Origin: an uncultured Christensenella sp.
Lineage (GTDB): Bacteria; Bacillota; Clostridia; Christensenellales; Borkfalkiaceae
Length of the DNA stretch: 7,620 nt
Direction of reading: 5' to 3'
Assembly (NCBI GenBank): GCA_910585685.1
Contig: CAJUEO010000016.1
Location: forward strand, 1-7,620
In this document: positions 1-6,130 of the stretch, in pieces
Numbering within the stretch: the stretch's first letter is position 1
Layout of the letters: each line of letters opens with the position of its first letter
Notes under the pieces: model-generated
Seen by the model: only the letters and a program-made list of their open reading frames with translations
Databases searched by the model: none
Told to the model about the DNA's origin: nothing
Position numbers and translations under genes: made by a program

Positions 1-6
1 CGGCAT

Positions 7-44
7 AAAAAAATCTGACTGCAACTATATGTTGCAATCAGATT
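7..44 (-). terminator. Second (distal) intrinsic terminator after rpsI
   Basis: On the minus strand, arms 44-31 and 25-12 pair over 14 positions around a 5-base loop and are followed by a run of seven T (plus-strand A at 7-13). The only non-Watson-Crick position is G·U in the minus-strand RNA but C·A in the plus-strand RNA, so the helix is built for leftward transcripts. It lies about 40 bases beyond a first terminator and probably catches read-through from rplM-rpsI. Confidence 0.8.
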
Positions 45-84
45 GTAACAAAACATAAAAGAAAATTTTTCCAATACAAATTTA

Positions 85-112
85 AAAGAGAGGAAAAATA
101 TTTCCTCTCTTT
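85..112 (-). terminator. First intrinsic terminator after rpsI
   Basis: A perfect 12-bp inverted repeat (85-96 with 101-112) with a 4-base loop begins 12 bases past the rpsI stop. On the minus strand the stem runs into TTTTAAATTT. It is the likely main end of the L13-S9 transcript. Confidence 0.8.
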
Positions 113-123
113 GAATTTTGATA

Positions 124-537
124 TTATCTCTTTGAGAACTGAGGAGCACGACGAGCTTTCTTCAAGCCGTACTTCTTTCTTTCCTTTACGCGAGGATCGC
201 GAGTTAAGAATCCTTCTTTTTTGAGCGCCGCACGCGAACCTTCCTCTGCCTGCAACAATGCGCGAGCAACGCCGAGACGGATTGCGTTAGCCTGACCGGT
301 ATAGCCGCCGCCGTAGACGTTTACCAATACGTCGTACTTAGCTTCCACGCCCAAAAGCGCAAGGGGTTGCTTAACAACGTACTGCAAAACCGATTGAGGG
401 AAATAATCCTCAAACGCTCTTTCATTTATTTCGATATTGCCCGTACCTCCGGGAATAAGGCGAACGCGTGCAATAGCCTTTTTTCTTCTGCCCGTTCCCC
501 AGAATTGAAGCTTTTTCTTTAAATTAGCCTTTGCCAT
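124..537 (-). CDS. rpsI: 30S ribosomal protein S9
   Basis: This is S9 of the small ribosomal subunit, which binds the 16S rRNA head and whose C-terminal tail reaches the P-site tRNA. The 137 residues are slightly longer than the usual ~130 because of a lysine-rich N-terminal stretch (residues 1-11). Family hallmarks are GTGRRKKAIARV (14-25), the GGGYTGQANAIRLGVARAL region (76-94) and the tail KKARRAPQFSKR ending in Lys-Arg. It follows rplM by 20 bases, the usual L13-S9 pair. The best Shine-Dalgarno, GGGAG (minus-strand reading of 551-555), ends about 13 bases before ATG, longer than normal and nearly touching the rplM stop. The start is still favoured because MAK is the family's common beginning and no closer Shine-Dalgarno is visible. 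Confidence 0.97.
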   Translation of the reverse strand: MAKANLKKKLQFWGTGRRKKAIARVRLIPGGTGNIEINERAFEDYFPQSVLQYVVKQPLALLGVEAKYDVLVNVYGGGYTGQANAIRLGVARALLQAEEGSRAALKKEGFLTRDPRVKERKKYGLKKARRAPQFSKR

Positions 538-557
538 ATTATCTTAACAACTCCCTT

Positions 558-989
558 TTAAAATAATTTCAGCTCTTCGGGTTTCTGCGCTGCGTGATTG
601 TGTTCGCCGCCCTTATATACTCTGAGCTTCTTAATCATATCTCTGCCGAGAGAATTTTTGGGCAACATTCCTCTGATTGCCTCGTAAACTGCGAGGTCGC
701 TCTTTTCAGCGAGCAGCTTTTTATAGGAAATTTCCTTCAAGCCGCCGATGTAGCCCGTGTGATATCTGTAAAATTTATCGTCAAGTTTCTTGCCCGTAAG
801 CGCAACTTTATCGCAATTTAAAACGATTACGAAATCGCCCGTATCCACGTTGGGCGTAAAAGTAGGCTTATTTTTGCCGCGGAGAATAGCAGCCACTTTT
901 GACGCAAGTCTGCCGAGAGGTATGCCCGTCGCGTCAACAACGTACCATTTTCTTTCAACTGTCTCCGCCTTAGCCATATAGGTTTTCAT
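558..989 (-). CDS. rplM: 50S ribosomal protein L13
   Basis: This is L13, an early-assembling protein of the large ribosomal subunit. Its 143 residues match the family length. Recognisable parts are the N-terminal MKTYMAK...RKWYVVDATG, the LGRLAS segment near residue 25, YRYHTGYIGGLKE in the middle, and the C-terminal LRVYKGGEHNHAAQKPE block. The first Met is chosen over the second (residue 5) because AAGGAG lies 5 bases before it and the MKTYMAK form is usual in Bacillota. It is the first gene of a two-gene operon with rpsI, read from the promoter at 1042-1070. Confidence 0.98.
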   Translation of the reverse strand: MKTYMAKAETVERKWYVVDATGIPLGRLASKVAAILRGKNKPTFTPNVDTGDFVIVLNCDKVALTGKKLDDKFYRYHTGYIGGLKEISYKKLLAEKSDLAVYEAIRGMLPKNSLGRDMIKKLRVYKGGEHNHAAQKPEELKLF

Positions 990-1041
990 ATTTACTCCTT
1001 ATGTTCTGTGCTTTATAACCGATTCTTTAAAGTGTAAGATT

Positions 1042-1070
1042 ATTTTATTATTTTATAAAAGTTCTGTCAA
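1042..1070 (-). promoter_or_regulatory. Promoter of rplM-rpsI
   Basis: On the minus strand, TTGACA (1070-1065), a 17-base spacer and TAAAAT (1047-1042) form a near-consensus housekeeping promoter. Transcription should start near 1035, leaving a 5' UTR of about 45 bases with AAGGAG before the rplM ATG. AT-rich DNA upstream of the -35 could act as an UP element. Many Bacillota have an L13 leader RNA here; I cannot confirm one by eye. Confidence 0.8.
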
Positions 1071-1206
1071 GTCGTTTTGTGTTGGGTTTACAAAGTTTTT
1101 TATAAATTTTGAATAATTTTTGTTTTTGCCGCTTTTAACGCGAAATTTAATAATTTTCAGGCGTTTTTGCTTTGAAAACTTGCACTAAGCGCACTTACAA
1201 AACATT

Positions 1207-1243
1207 AAAAAGCCAACCAAGCCTCGGCAAATTGCACGGCGTA
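1207..1243 (-). terminator. Probable weak terminator after alaS
   Basis: On the minus strand GCCGA (1228-1224), a 7-base loop and TTGGC (1216-1212) form a 5-bp stem with one G·U pair, followed by TTTTT (1211-1207). Just upstream TTGTAC/GTGCAA (1243-1238 with 1234-1229) forms a second small hairpin. The stems are short, so termination may be inefficient. Between here and the rplM promoter (1071-1206) I see no gene or repeat, only AT-rich DNA. Confidence 0.45.
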
Positions 1244-1258
1244 CAACTAATGTAACTA

Positions 1259-3064
1259 TCAGTTTTTTACTAAAATTGCCTTTATGCGCTTTATACCTGC
1301 CGACACGTTTTCCTGTTTGGCTATCTTGAACTTTCCCAAAACGCCCGTGCTCTCAGCGTGGGGGCCGCCGCAAATTTCTTTGGAAAACTCTCCTATCGAA
1401 TAGGTCTTTACCATTGCGCCGTACTTGCTTTCGAAAAGCCCCGTAAAGCCCTGCGCCTTTGCCTCTTCAAGCGTCATTTCACGCATTACTACGGGTACGT
1501 TCAACTCTATCTGTTCGTTTATAAGCCTCTCGACTTCGGCAACCTCTTCGGGGGTGAGCTTGCGCGCAAAATTGAAGTCGAAGCGCAATCTCTCCTCTGT
1601 AATATTGCTGCCCTTCTGCTCGATTTCGGGCGAGCATACCTTTTTGAGCGCAGCATGCAGAAGATGAGTTGCCGTATGAAGCTTAGTGGTTTCTTCCTTG
1701 TGGTCGGCAAGACCGCAGGCAAACTTGCCTTCGCTGCCCTGCCTCGACTTTGCCTGATGCTCGGCAAAAGCCGCCTCGTAGCCCTTTACGTCGACCGTAA
1801 GCCCCTTTTCCCTTGCCATTTCGCTTGTTATTTCAACGGGGAAGCCGTATGTGTCGTAAAGGTGGAATGCGGTTACGCCGTCTATTTCTCCGCCCTCGGG
1901 CAAAGAAGCGGCTACCTTTTCAAACTCCCTTATGCCCTGTTGCAAGGTTTTGGAGAATTTAATTTCTTCCCTTTCGAGTTCCTCGTAAATTCTTGCGGAA
2001 TTTTTATTAAGCTCGGGGTAAACGTCGGAATATTTATCTATTATAGTCTTTGAAACGTCTTTGAGCGACCCTTGGGGAAGCCCGATATTTCTGCCGAACC
2101 TCACCGCACGGCGGATAATTCTGCGAAGAATATATCCCTGGTCGGTATTAGAGGGAACTATTCCCTTGACGTCTCCTATCATAAAAGTTGCCGTTCTGAC
2201 GTGGTCGAGCACGACACGGAAAGCGCGCATAACCTCCTCGCTTTCATTATACTTGCACGAAGTCAAAGACTCGATCTTGGCAATGGCGTTTTCAAATATA
2301 TCCGTTTCGTAGACGCTCGACTTACCGTTAAGTATGCAGAGAGTGCGTTCAAGCCCCATTCCCGTATCCACGTTGCGCTGTGCAAGCGGCTCGTACTTGC
2401 CCTCGGCGTTCTTGTTGTACTGCATAAACACGTCGTTCCAGATTTCGAGGAAAGTGCCCTTGGGCGCATTGTCAAAGTCGTACTCTCCAAGCTTGTCCGC
2501 TTCGGCGTGGTTTCTTATAATGTGCATCTCGGTATCGGGACCGCAGGGTCCCGTTGTGCCTGCCGGCCCCCACCAGTTCCCCGATTTGGGAAGATAATAG
2601 ACGTTTTTGGGCAAAATTCCGCAGTCGAGCCATAATTTCGCGCTCTCTTCGTCCTTGGGGCAGTCGGCGTCGCCTGCAAAACAGGTTACCGCTATATCCT
2701 CGACGGGTATGCCGAGATACTCGGGAGAAGTCAAAAACTCGAACGACCAGGGTATCATTTCAGCCTTGAAATAATCTCCGAGCGACCAATTGCCGAGCAT
2801 TTCAAAGAAAGTCAGATGCGAGCTGTCCCCGACCTCGTCTATATCTCCCGTTCTTACGCATTTCTGCACGTCGGTAAGGCGCGTTCCCTCGGGGTGCTTT
2901 TCTCCGAGCAGATAGGGAACAAGGGGGTGCATACCCGCGGTTGTGAACAAAACCGTAGGGTCGTTTTCGGGAATGAGCGAAGCCGACGGTATTATTTTAT
3001 GCCCTTTGCTTTCAAAAAATTTCAGATATAAGCTTCTGAGTGTTTCAGAGGTAATTTTTTTCAT
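1259..3064 (-). CDS. alaS: Alanyl-tRNA synthetase, short form without C-Ala domain
   Basis: This class II synthetase charges tRNA-Ala with alanine. Residues 1 to about 240 are the catalytic core, with TTAGMHPLVPYL (41-52), the tRNA-Ala region RTGDIDEVGD..HLTFFEMLGNWS (71-94), GPCGPDTEM (172-180) and NVDTGMGLER (231-240). A helical tRNA-recognition region follows to about 445. The editing domain (about 450-595) has both zinc/catalytic pairs, H463-x3-H467 and C565-x3-H569, the latter as CGGPH instead of the common CGGTH. The protein ends at 601 in SAGIKRIKAIL, where canonical ~870-residue enzymes continue into a coiled coil and C-Ala. The downstream intergenic DNA shows no obvious lost C-terminus, so the shortness looks natural. 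It follows cysS by 19 bases; its GGGAG Shine-Dalgarno lies in that gap, 10 bases before ATG. From memory, Patescibacteria and some Clostridia carry similar short enzymes; I could not check this. Confidence 0.95.
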   Translation of the reverse strand: MKKITSETLRSLYLKFFESKGHKIIPSASLIPENDPTVLFTTAGMHPLVPYLLGEKHPEGTRLTDVQKCVRTGDIDEVGDSSHLTFFEMLGNWSLGDYFKAEMIPWSFEFLTSPEYLGIPVEDIAVTCFAGDADCPKDEESAKLWLDCGILPKNVYYLPKSGNWWGPAGTTGPCGPDTEMHIIRNHAEADKLGEYDFDNAPKGTFLEIWNDVFMQYNKNAEGKYEPLAQRNVDTGMGLERTLCILNGKSSVYETDIFENAIAKIESLTSCKYNESEEVMRAFRVVLDHVRTATFMIGDVKGIVPSNTDQGYILRRIIRRAVRFGRNIGLPQGSLKDVSKTIIDKYSDVYPELNKNSARIYEELEREEIKFSKTLQQGIREFEKVAASLPEGGEIDGVTAFHLYDTYGFPVEITSEMAREKGLTVDVKGYEAAFAEHQAKSRQGSEGKFACGLADHKEETTKLHTATHLLHAALKKVCSPEIEQKGSNITEERLRFDFNFARKLTPEEVAEVERLINEQIELNVPVVMREMTLEEAKAQGFTGLFESKYGAMVKTYSIGEFSKEICGGPHAESTGVLGKFKIAKQENVSAGIKRIKAILVKN

Positions 3065-3083
3065 TTAACTTTTACTCCCAATA

Positions 3084-4475
3084 TTATTTCTTTAATACGG
3101 TATAGCCGTCTTTTGAATCCTTTACGGTGTAGCCGAGCGCGTCAATTTCCGCACGAAGCTTGTCGGCAAGCGCGAAATCGCGCAATTTTTTAGCTTCCCA
3201 ACGCTGTTTTGCAAGATTTTCGACTTCAACGGGAATTTCGACGGGGTTTTTTGCCGCAACTTCGGCAAGATATTCCGCTGCATTTCTTTTGAAAAGCCCC
3301 AATAGCGAGTAAGTTTTTCTTACCTGCATTACGTCGTCGGCACAGCTTTCGTCTCCCTTTGCAAGCTTTTGCGAAATTGTTTTGAAAATTGCAAACAGCT
3401 CGGAAAGCGCAAGTGCGGTATTGAAATCCTCGTCCATATCCGCGTTGAATTTTTTGTCTATCTCCAAATTGCCGGCCTTGCCTGTGCCGAACCTCTTTTC
3501 AACCTCTGAAATCAATTTATAAAATTCCGTAAGGTGCTTTTCGGCTTCGGGAAACAGCTCGTCGGTTATATTTATATCTTGGCGGTAGTTGTTCTGCAAC
3601 AGCGCAAATTTAATGGCTTCGTTGGTGTATTTTTTGAGCAAATCCTCTAAAAGCAAGCTGTTGCCGAGGCTCTTTGACATCTTTTGTCCGTTTACTTTTA
3701 TCAGCCCGTTATGCGTCCAAAATTTTGCAAACTGTTTGCCCGTAAGGCTCTCGCTCTGCGCAATTTCGTTTTCGTGGTGGGGAAAAATGAGGTCGCGACC
3801 GCCGCCGTGAATGTCGATTTGGTCACCGAATGCCGCATAATTCATTGCCGAACACTCGATATGCCAACCCGGTCTGCCCTTGCCCCAGGGAGAATTCCAA
3901 TAAATTTCCCCTTCCTTGGCGCTCTTCCAAAGCGCAAAGTCGGCAGGGTCGCGCTTTTCGTCGTTGTTTTCAACGCGAACACCGTCGAGCATATCTTCAA
4001 CCGAGCGGTTTGACAGGCAGCCGTAACGCCTGAAACTTGCTACTGAAAAATATACGTCACCGCACGGCGCGGCGTAAGCGTTGCCCTTTTGAATGAGTTT
4101 CGATATAAAATTTATAATATTGTCGATGTTTTGTGTGGCTTTAAGCCAGAGAGTAGGCTCGTCGACGTCCATTTCCGACATAGTGGTATCTATTTTTTTT
4201 ATCATAGCCGCCGCGTACTCGTCGGCAGGAATGCCCGTTTCTTTGCTTTTTGCTATAATCTTGTCGTCAACGTCGGTATAATTTCGCGCGTAAATCACGT
4301 TATAGCCGCATTTTTCAAGGTATTTTCGCATAATATCGTAAATAAGCGCCTGATAACCGTGACCTATGTGAGCCTCTCCGGAAACGGTAATGCCGCAGGC
4401 ATACATCTTGACTTTGCCCTCTTCAAGCGGTACAAATTCCTCTTTTCTGCGTGTAAGCGTGTTATAAATTCTCAT
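3084..4475 (-). CDS. cysS: Cysteinyl-tRNA synthetase
   Basis: This class I synthetase charges tRNA-Cys with cysteine in the cytoplasm. The 463 residues match the family length. The HIGH motif is at 36-39 and KMSKS at 265-269. The four zinc ligands that select cysteine are all present: C27, C208, H233 and E237, equivalent to C28, C209, H234 and E238 of the E. coli enzyme. The C-terminal anticodon-binding region carries the usual LAKQRWEAKKLRDFALADKLR helix. The N-terminal block reads YACGITVSGEAHIGH, a variant of the common VCGPTVYD form. It is the first gene of a cysS-alaS pair. A modest GAGG lies about 7 bases before ATG. The short 5' UTR of about 27 bases leaves no room for a T-box leader, so no tRNA-sensing control is visible. 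Confidence 0.97.
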   Translation of the reverse strand: MRIYNTLTRRKEEFVPLEEGKVKMYACGITVSGEAHIGHGYQALIYDIMRKYLEKCGYNVIYARNYTDVDDKIIAKSKETGIPADEYAAAMIKKIDTTMSEMDVDEPTLWLKATQNIDNIINFISKLIQKGNAYAAPCGDVYFSVASFRRYGCLSNRSVEDMLDGVRVENNDEKRDPADFALWKSAKEGEIYWNSPWGKGRPGWHIECSAMNYAAFGDQIDIHGGGRDLIFPHHENEIAQSESLTGKQFAKFWTHNGLIKVNGQKMSKSLGNSLLLEDLLKKYTNEAIKFALLQNNYRQDINITDELFPEAEKHLTEFYKLISEVEKRFGTGKAGNLEIDKKFNADMDEDFNTALALSELFAIFKTISQKLAKGDESCADDVMQVRKTYSLLGLFKRNAAEYLAEVAAKNPVEIPVEVENLAKQRWEAKKLRDFALADKLRAEIDALGYTVKDSKDGYTVLKK

Positions 4476-4508
4476 TTTCGCGCCTCGAAATTATTTTTTC
4501 GTGTTTTG

Positions 4509-4537
4509 ATTATACCCTTATTTTATTTCAAATGCAA
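4509..4537 (-). promoter_or_regulatory. Promoter of cysS-alaS
   Basis: On the minus strand TTGCAT (4537-4532), a 17-base spacer and a perfect TATAAT (4514-4509) form a housekeeping promoter. The start should fall near 4502, about 27 bases before the cysS ATG. Confidence 0.8.
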
Positions 4538-4640
4538 CTTATTTTAGCCGTTTTGATATAATTTAGAACCAACCTGACAAGCTATATAACGCTAAAAACT
4601 AACAATTTCCACTAAATTCACAAAATTTTTATGTATTTAC

Positions 4641-4669
4641 TTGACAATTTATTGTGAATATATTACAAT
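4641..4669 (+). promoter_or_regulatory. Promoter of the DeoR-family regulator gene
   Basis: TTGACA (4641-4646), a 17-base spacer and TACAAT (4664-4669) are followed by an expected start near 4676, giving a 5' UTR of about 80 bases. ACAAT/ATTGT half-sites overlap both promoter boxes, which suggests control at this promoter. Confidence 0.75.
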
Positions 4670-4683
4670 ATTAAAGACATTGT
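4644..4683. promoter_or_regulatory. ACAAT/ATTGT half-site array, candidate operator
   Basis: Half-sites ACAAT (4644-4648), ATTGT (4651-4655), ACAAT (4665-4669) and ATTGT (4679-4683) alternate in orientation; their starts are 7, 14 and 14 bases apart. The inner pair forms TATTGT-9 bases-ACAATA, covering the spacer and -10 box. In the 5' UTR, 4714-4730 holds a further near-palindrome (TTGA, one extra A, CAAATTTGTCAA). Autoregulation by the adjacent DeoR-type protein is a reasonable inference. AT-richness makes chance matches possible. Confidence 0.45.
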
Positions 4684-4755
4684 AAGTTTAAAGCGACTTT
4701 CTGTACAACATAATTGAACAAATTTGTCAAAAATATTTAATTATTCGGAGGACGT

Positions 4756-5514
4756 ATGAAGAGAGAAAGAATCGAAGACATTGCCGATATCTTAGATAAG
4801 CGCGGTAAAATGACGCTGGAACAGTTGGAAGAAGTTTTCCCCAACGTTTCCCAAATGACCTTGCGCCGCGATTTATTTCAGCTTGAAGAGGACGGGCGCA
4901 TCATACGCATTCGCGGCGGCGCTATGTCCGTCAAGGAAGTGCAAAAAGTTTCGGGTGAGGCGTACACAAAAAAGACGACCATAAATACGGACGCAAAAAT
5001 AATTATAGCGCAAAAAGCCGCCGGACTTATCGACGAGGGCACCTGCGTATTTCTTGACGGCGGAACGACGGCAATGTACCTTGCAAAGGAAATGCCCGAT
5101 TTGAACTGCCATGTATTTACAAACGGCATTGCGGTTGCAATGGAACTTGCGCAGAAAAAGAATATAAATATAACGGTTGTAGGCGGTCAGCTTATGAAGG
5201 ATAACCTTTCCACCTCTTCCCCCACTTCAAAAACTTATTTCGAATCCACCAACTTTGAAATTGCCATTGTTTCGGCAACCGCGTTCACTCCCGAACAGGG
5301 CTTTTCCTGCAATTCGCAGATTGAAAGCGAGCTTTTAAAGGACGTATTCAGAAAGGCAAGACAAGTCTATATGATGCTCGACAGCTCGAAAATAGGCAAA
5401 ATAAACCCCTATACGTTTGCAAGAATCGAAGATATAGACGTGTTGATTTCAGACGATCACTTCCCCAAAGAGAGCAAGGAACTGTTTGAAAAACACAATA
5501 TCGTAGTTATGTAA
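4756..5514 (+). CDS. DeoR/GlpR-family transcriptional regulator
   Basis: This is a sugar-phosphate-responsive repressor of 252 residues, the normal length for the family. Residues 1-57 are the winged helix-turn-helix, with VSQMTLRRDLFQLEEDGRIIRIRGGA matching the DeoR signature. Residues about 75-235 are the DeoRC effector domain, built like a ribose-5-phosphate isomerase fold. Its phosphate-binding loop is DGGTTAMYLA (101-110), followed by TNG (122-124), VVGG (141-144) and LDSSKIGK (209-216). GGAGG sits 4 bases before ATG. Relatives usually lie beside the sugar operon they control (glycerol-3-phosphate, fructose, aminosugars, deoxynucleosides). Here no metabolic gene is adjacent and a strong terminator follows directly, so the effector cannot be predicted. 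It is transcribed away from cysS. Confidence 0.93.
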   Translation: MKRERIEDIADILDKRGKMTLEQLEEVFPNVSQMTLRRDLFQLEEDGRIIRIRGGAMSVKEVQKVSGEAYTKKTTINTDAKIIIAQKAAGLIDEGTCVFLDGGTTAMYLAKEMPDLNCHVFTNGIAVAMELAQKKNINITVVGGQLMKDNLSTSSPTSKTYFESTNFEIAIVSATAFTPEQGFSCNSQIESELLKDVFRKARQVYMMLDSSKIGKINPYTFARIEDIDVLISDDHFPKESKELFEKHNIVVM

Positions 5515-5529
5515 ATTAATAATAGCCCG

Positions 5530-5563
5530 ACGCCTCTGCCCAAAATTGGGCAGAGGCGTTTTT
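5530..5563 (+). terminator. Intrinsic terminator of the DeoR-family gene
   Basis: A perfect 12-bp GC-rich stem (5530-5541 with 5548-5559) with a 6-base AAAATT loop is followed by TTTTT. It starts 15 bases after the regulator stop and its T tract touches the stop codon of the opposing XRE gene. In the leftward direction the stem has no T run, so it serves mainly the plus strand. Confidence 0.9.
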
Positions 5564-5774
5564 AATAATCTCTTCTACCGCATAATACGTCTATGCTCAC
5601 GTCAAAAAAATCAGCAAGCCTCCAACATTCCATAATACTCGGTTCGTTAAGTCCCTGTTCCCACCTCGATAAATTTGCCTGACTTGTCCCTATTTCCTTT
5701 GCAAGCCGCCGCTGAGACAAGCTTAAAGTAGTCCTAAGTTCTGCTATTCTGTTATTTTTAAAGCTTAAAATCAT
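5562..5774 (-). CDS. Small XRE-family (Cro/CI-type) repressor
   Basis: This 70-residue protein is almost entirely one HTH_3/XRE DNA-binding domain. Helix 1 is at about 7-16, and the helix-turn-helix QRRLAKEIGTSQANLSRWEQG is at 21-41 with the typical LSRWEQG recognition helix. The following helices include NEPSIMECWRLADFFDVSIDVLCG. There is no sensor, protease or dimerisation extension. It should bind the GTAT/ATAC dyads in the intergenic region shared with the divergent membrane-protein gene. No Shine-Dalgarno precedes the ATG, and an in-frame TAA lies a few codons upstream, so the start cannot move outward. A TATAAC box ends 8 bases before ATG, which suggests a nearly leaderless message. The gene converges with the DeoR-family gene. 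Confidence 0.9.
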   Translation of the reverse strand: MILSFKNNRIAELRTTLSLSQRRLAKEIGTSQANLSRWEQGLNEPSIMECWRLADFFDVSIDVLCGRRDY

Positions 5775-5777
5775 AAT

Positions 5778-5829
5778 TGTATGTTATACACTAATGTATC
5801 AAAATACTTGACAGATACATATTTGTATC
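5778..5829. promoter_or_regulatory. Three GTAT/ATAC operator dyads of the XRE switch
   Basis: Dyad 1 is TGTAT-gtt-ATACA (5778-5790), over the -10 box of the XRE gene. Dyad 2 is GTAT-caaa-ATAC (5796-5807), directly left of the rightward -35. Dyad 3 is GATACA-tatt-TGTATC (5814-5829), inside the spacer of the rightward promoter. Their centres lie about 17.5 and 20 bases apart. Occupied sites would block the membrane-protein promoter and could shut off the repressor's own. Binding by the XRE protein is inferred. Confidence 0.7.
5783..5788 (-). promoter_or_regulatory. Probable -10 box of the XRE repressor gene
   Basis: TATAAC on the minus strand ends 8 bases before the XRE ATG, so transcription would start 0-2 bases before it. 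No good -35 is found at 16-18 bases (TCAAGT is the 17-base candidate). The promoter would be weak or helped by a bound regulator, as at lambda PRM. The box lies inside operator dyad 1. Confidence 0.45.
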
Positions 5830-5836
5830 ATATAAT
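5808..5836 (+). promoter_or_regulatory. Perfect-consensus promoter of the small membrane protein gene
   Basis: TTGACA (5808-5813), exactly 17 bases, then TATAAT (5831-5836) is an exact consensus housekeeping promoter. The spacer holds a 6-4-6 palindrome (5814-5829), so a bound repressor would exclude RNA polymerase. The start should be near 5843, and AGGAGG (5854-5859) sits 6 bases before the ATG at 5866. Confidence 0.9.
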
Positions 5837-5865
5837 GATTTTAACTTATACTTAGGAGGTTTCAA

Positions 5866-6093
5866 ATGGACAACAAACTTGCACGCTTTTTGCTAACTTT
5901 CTTCCTTGGGTGGATTGGCAGTATCATCATCAATCATACTTCGCTTAAACCCGAAGGCTTCACTTCAAGGTCGTTAGCCTATTTCTTCCTTTCGATTGTT
6001 ACGTTGGGAATTTACGGGCTGGTAGCATCAATCTGCAACTTGACGTTCGACCCTGATAAGGCGTCAAATATCGGCTATATCAAAGAAAATTAA
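5866..6093 (+). CDS. Small two-helix membrane protein, TM2-like, function unknown
   Basis: This 75-residue protein has two hydrophobic segments, about 5-24 (LARFLLTFFLGWIGSIIINH) and about 37-60 (SLAYFFLSIVTLGIYGLVAS...), and a short polar tail with DPDKASNIGY. The FFLGWIGS motif in helix 1 and LGIYGL in helix 2 recall TM2-domain proteins, but the match is loose and I do not assign a role. The start is firm: AGGAGG is 6 bases upstream. Promoter and ribosome site are both near ideal, so the gene should be highly expressed when derepressed. It diverges from the XRE repressor and shares its operators, so the two form one regulatory unit. Possible roles include an envelope-stress factor, a toxic small membrane protein or a remnant of a mobile-element immunity module. 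Confidence 0.85.
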   Translation: MDNKLARFLLTFFLGWIGSIIINHTSLKPEGFTSRSLAYFFLSIVTLGIYGLVASICNLTFDPDKASNIGYIKEN

Positions 6094-6130
6094 TAAAAAA
6101 GGCGTAACAAAAGTTACGCCTTTTTTATTA
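6091..6130. terminator. Bidirectional terminator carrying both stop codons
   Basis: A perfect 18-bp inverted repeat (6091-6108 with 6113-6130) around an AAAA loop has a GGCGTAAC core flanked by six A and six T, so it works in both directions. The outermost TAA of each arm (6091-6093 and 6128-6130) is the stop codon of the membrane protein on the plus strand and of the 68-residue protein on the minus strand. Confidence 0.92.

Noticed and set aside
1358..2053. 231-codon plus-strand open frame inside alaS, plus other long opposite-strand frames in alaS and cysS
   Set aside because: These are antisense shadows of strongly conserved synthetase genes. None has convincing protein features.
4476..4502. 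Possible T-box or other leader in front of cysS-alaS
   Set aside because: The predicted 5' UTR is only about 27 bases, with no specifier stem, T-box sequence or attenuator hairpin.
4554..4562. Extended -10 (TGA TATAAT) on the plus strand upstream of the DeoR-family gene
   Set aside because: It has no matching -35 and lies far upstream of a much better promoter; chance occurrence is likely in AT-rich DNA.
5562..6093. Reading the XRE/membrane-protein pair as a classic toxin-antitoxin operon
   Set aside because: The genes are divergent, not co-transcribed, and neither protein matches a known toxin family. Toxicity is only a hypothesis.
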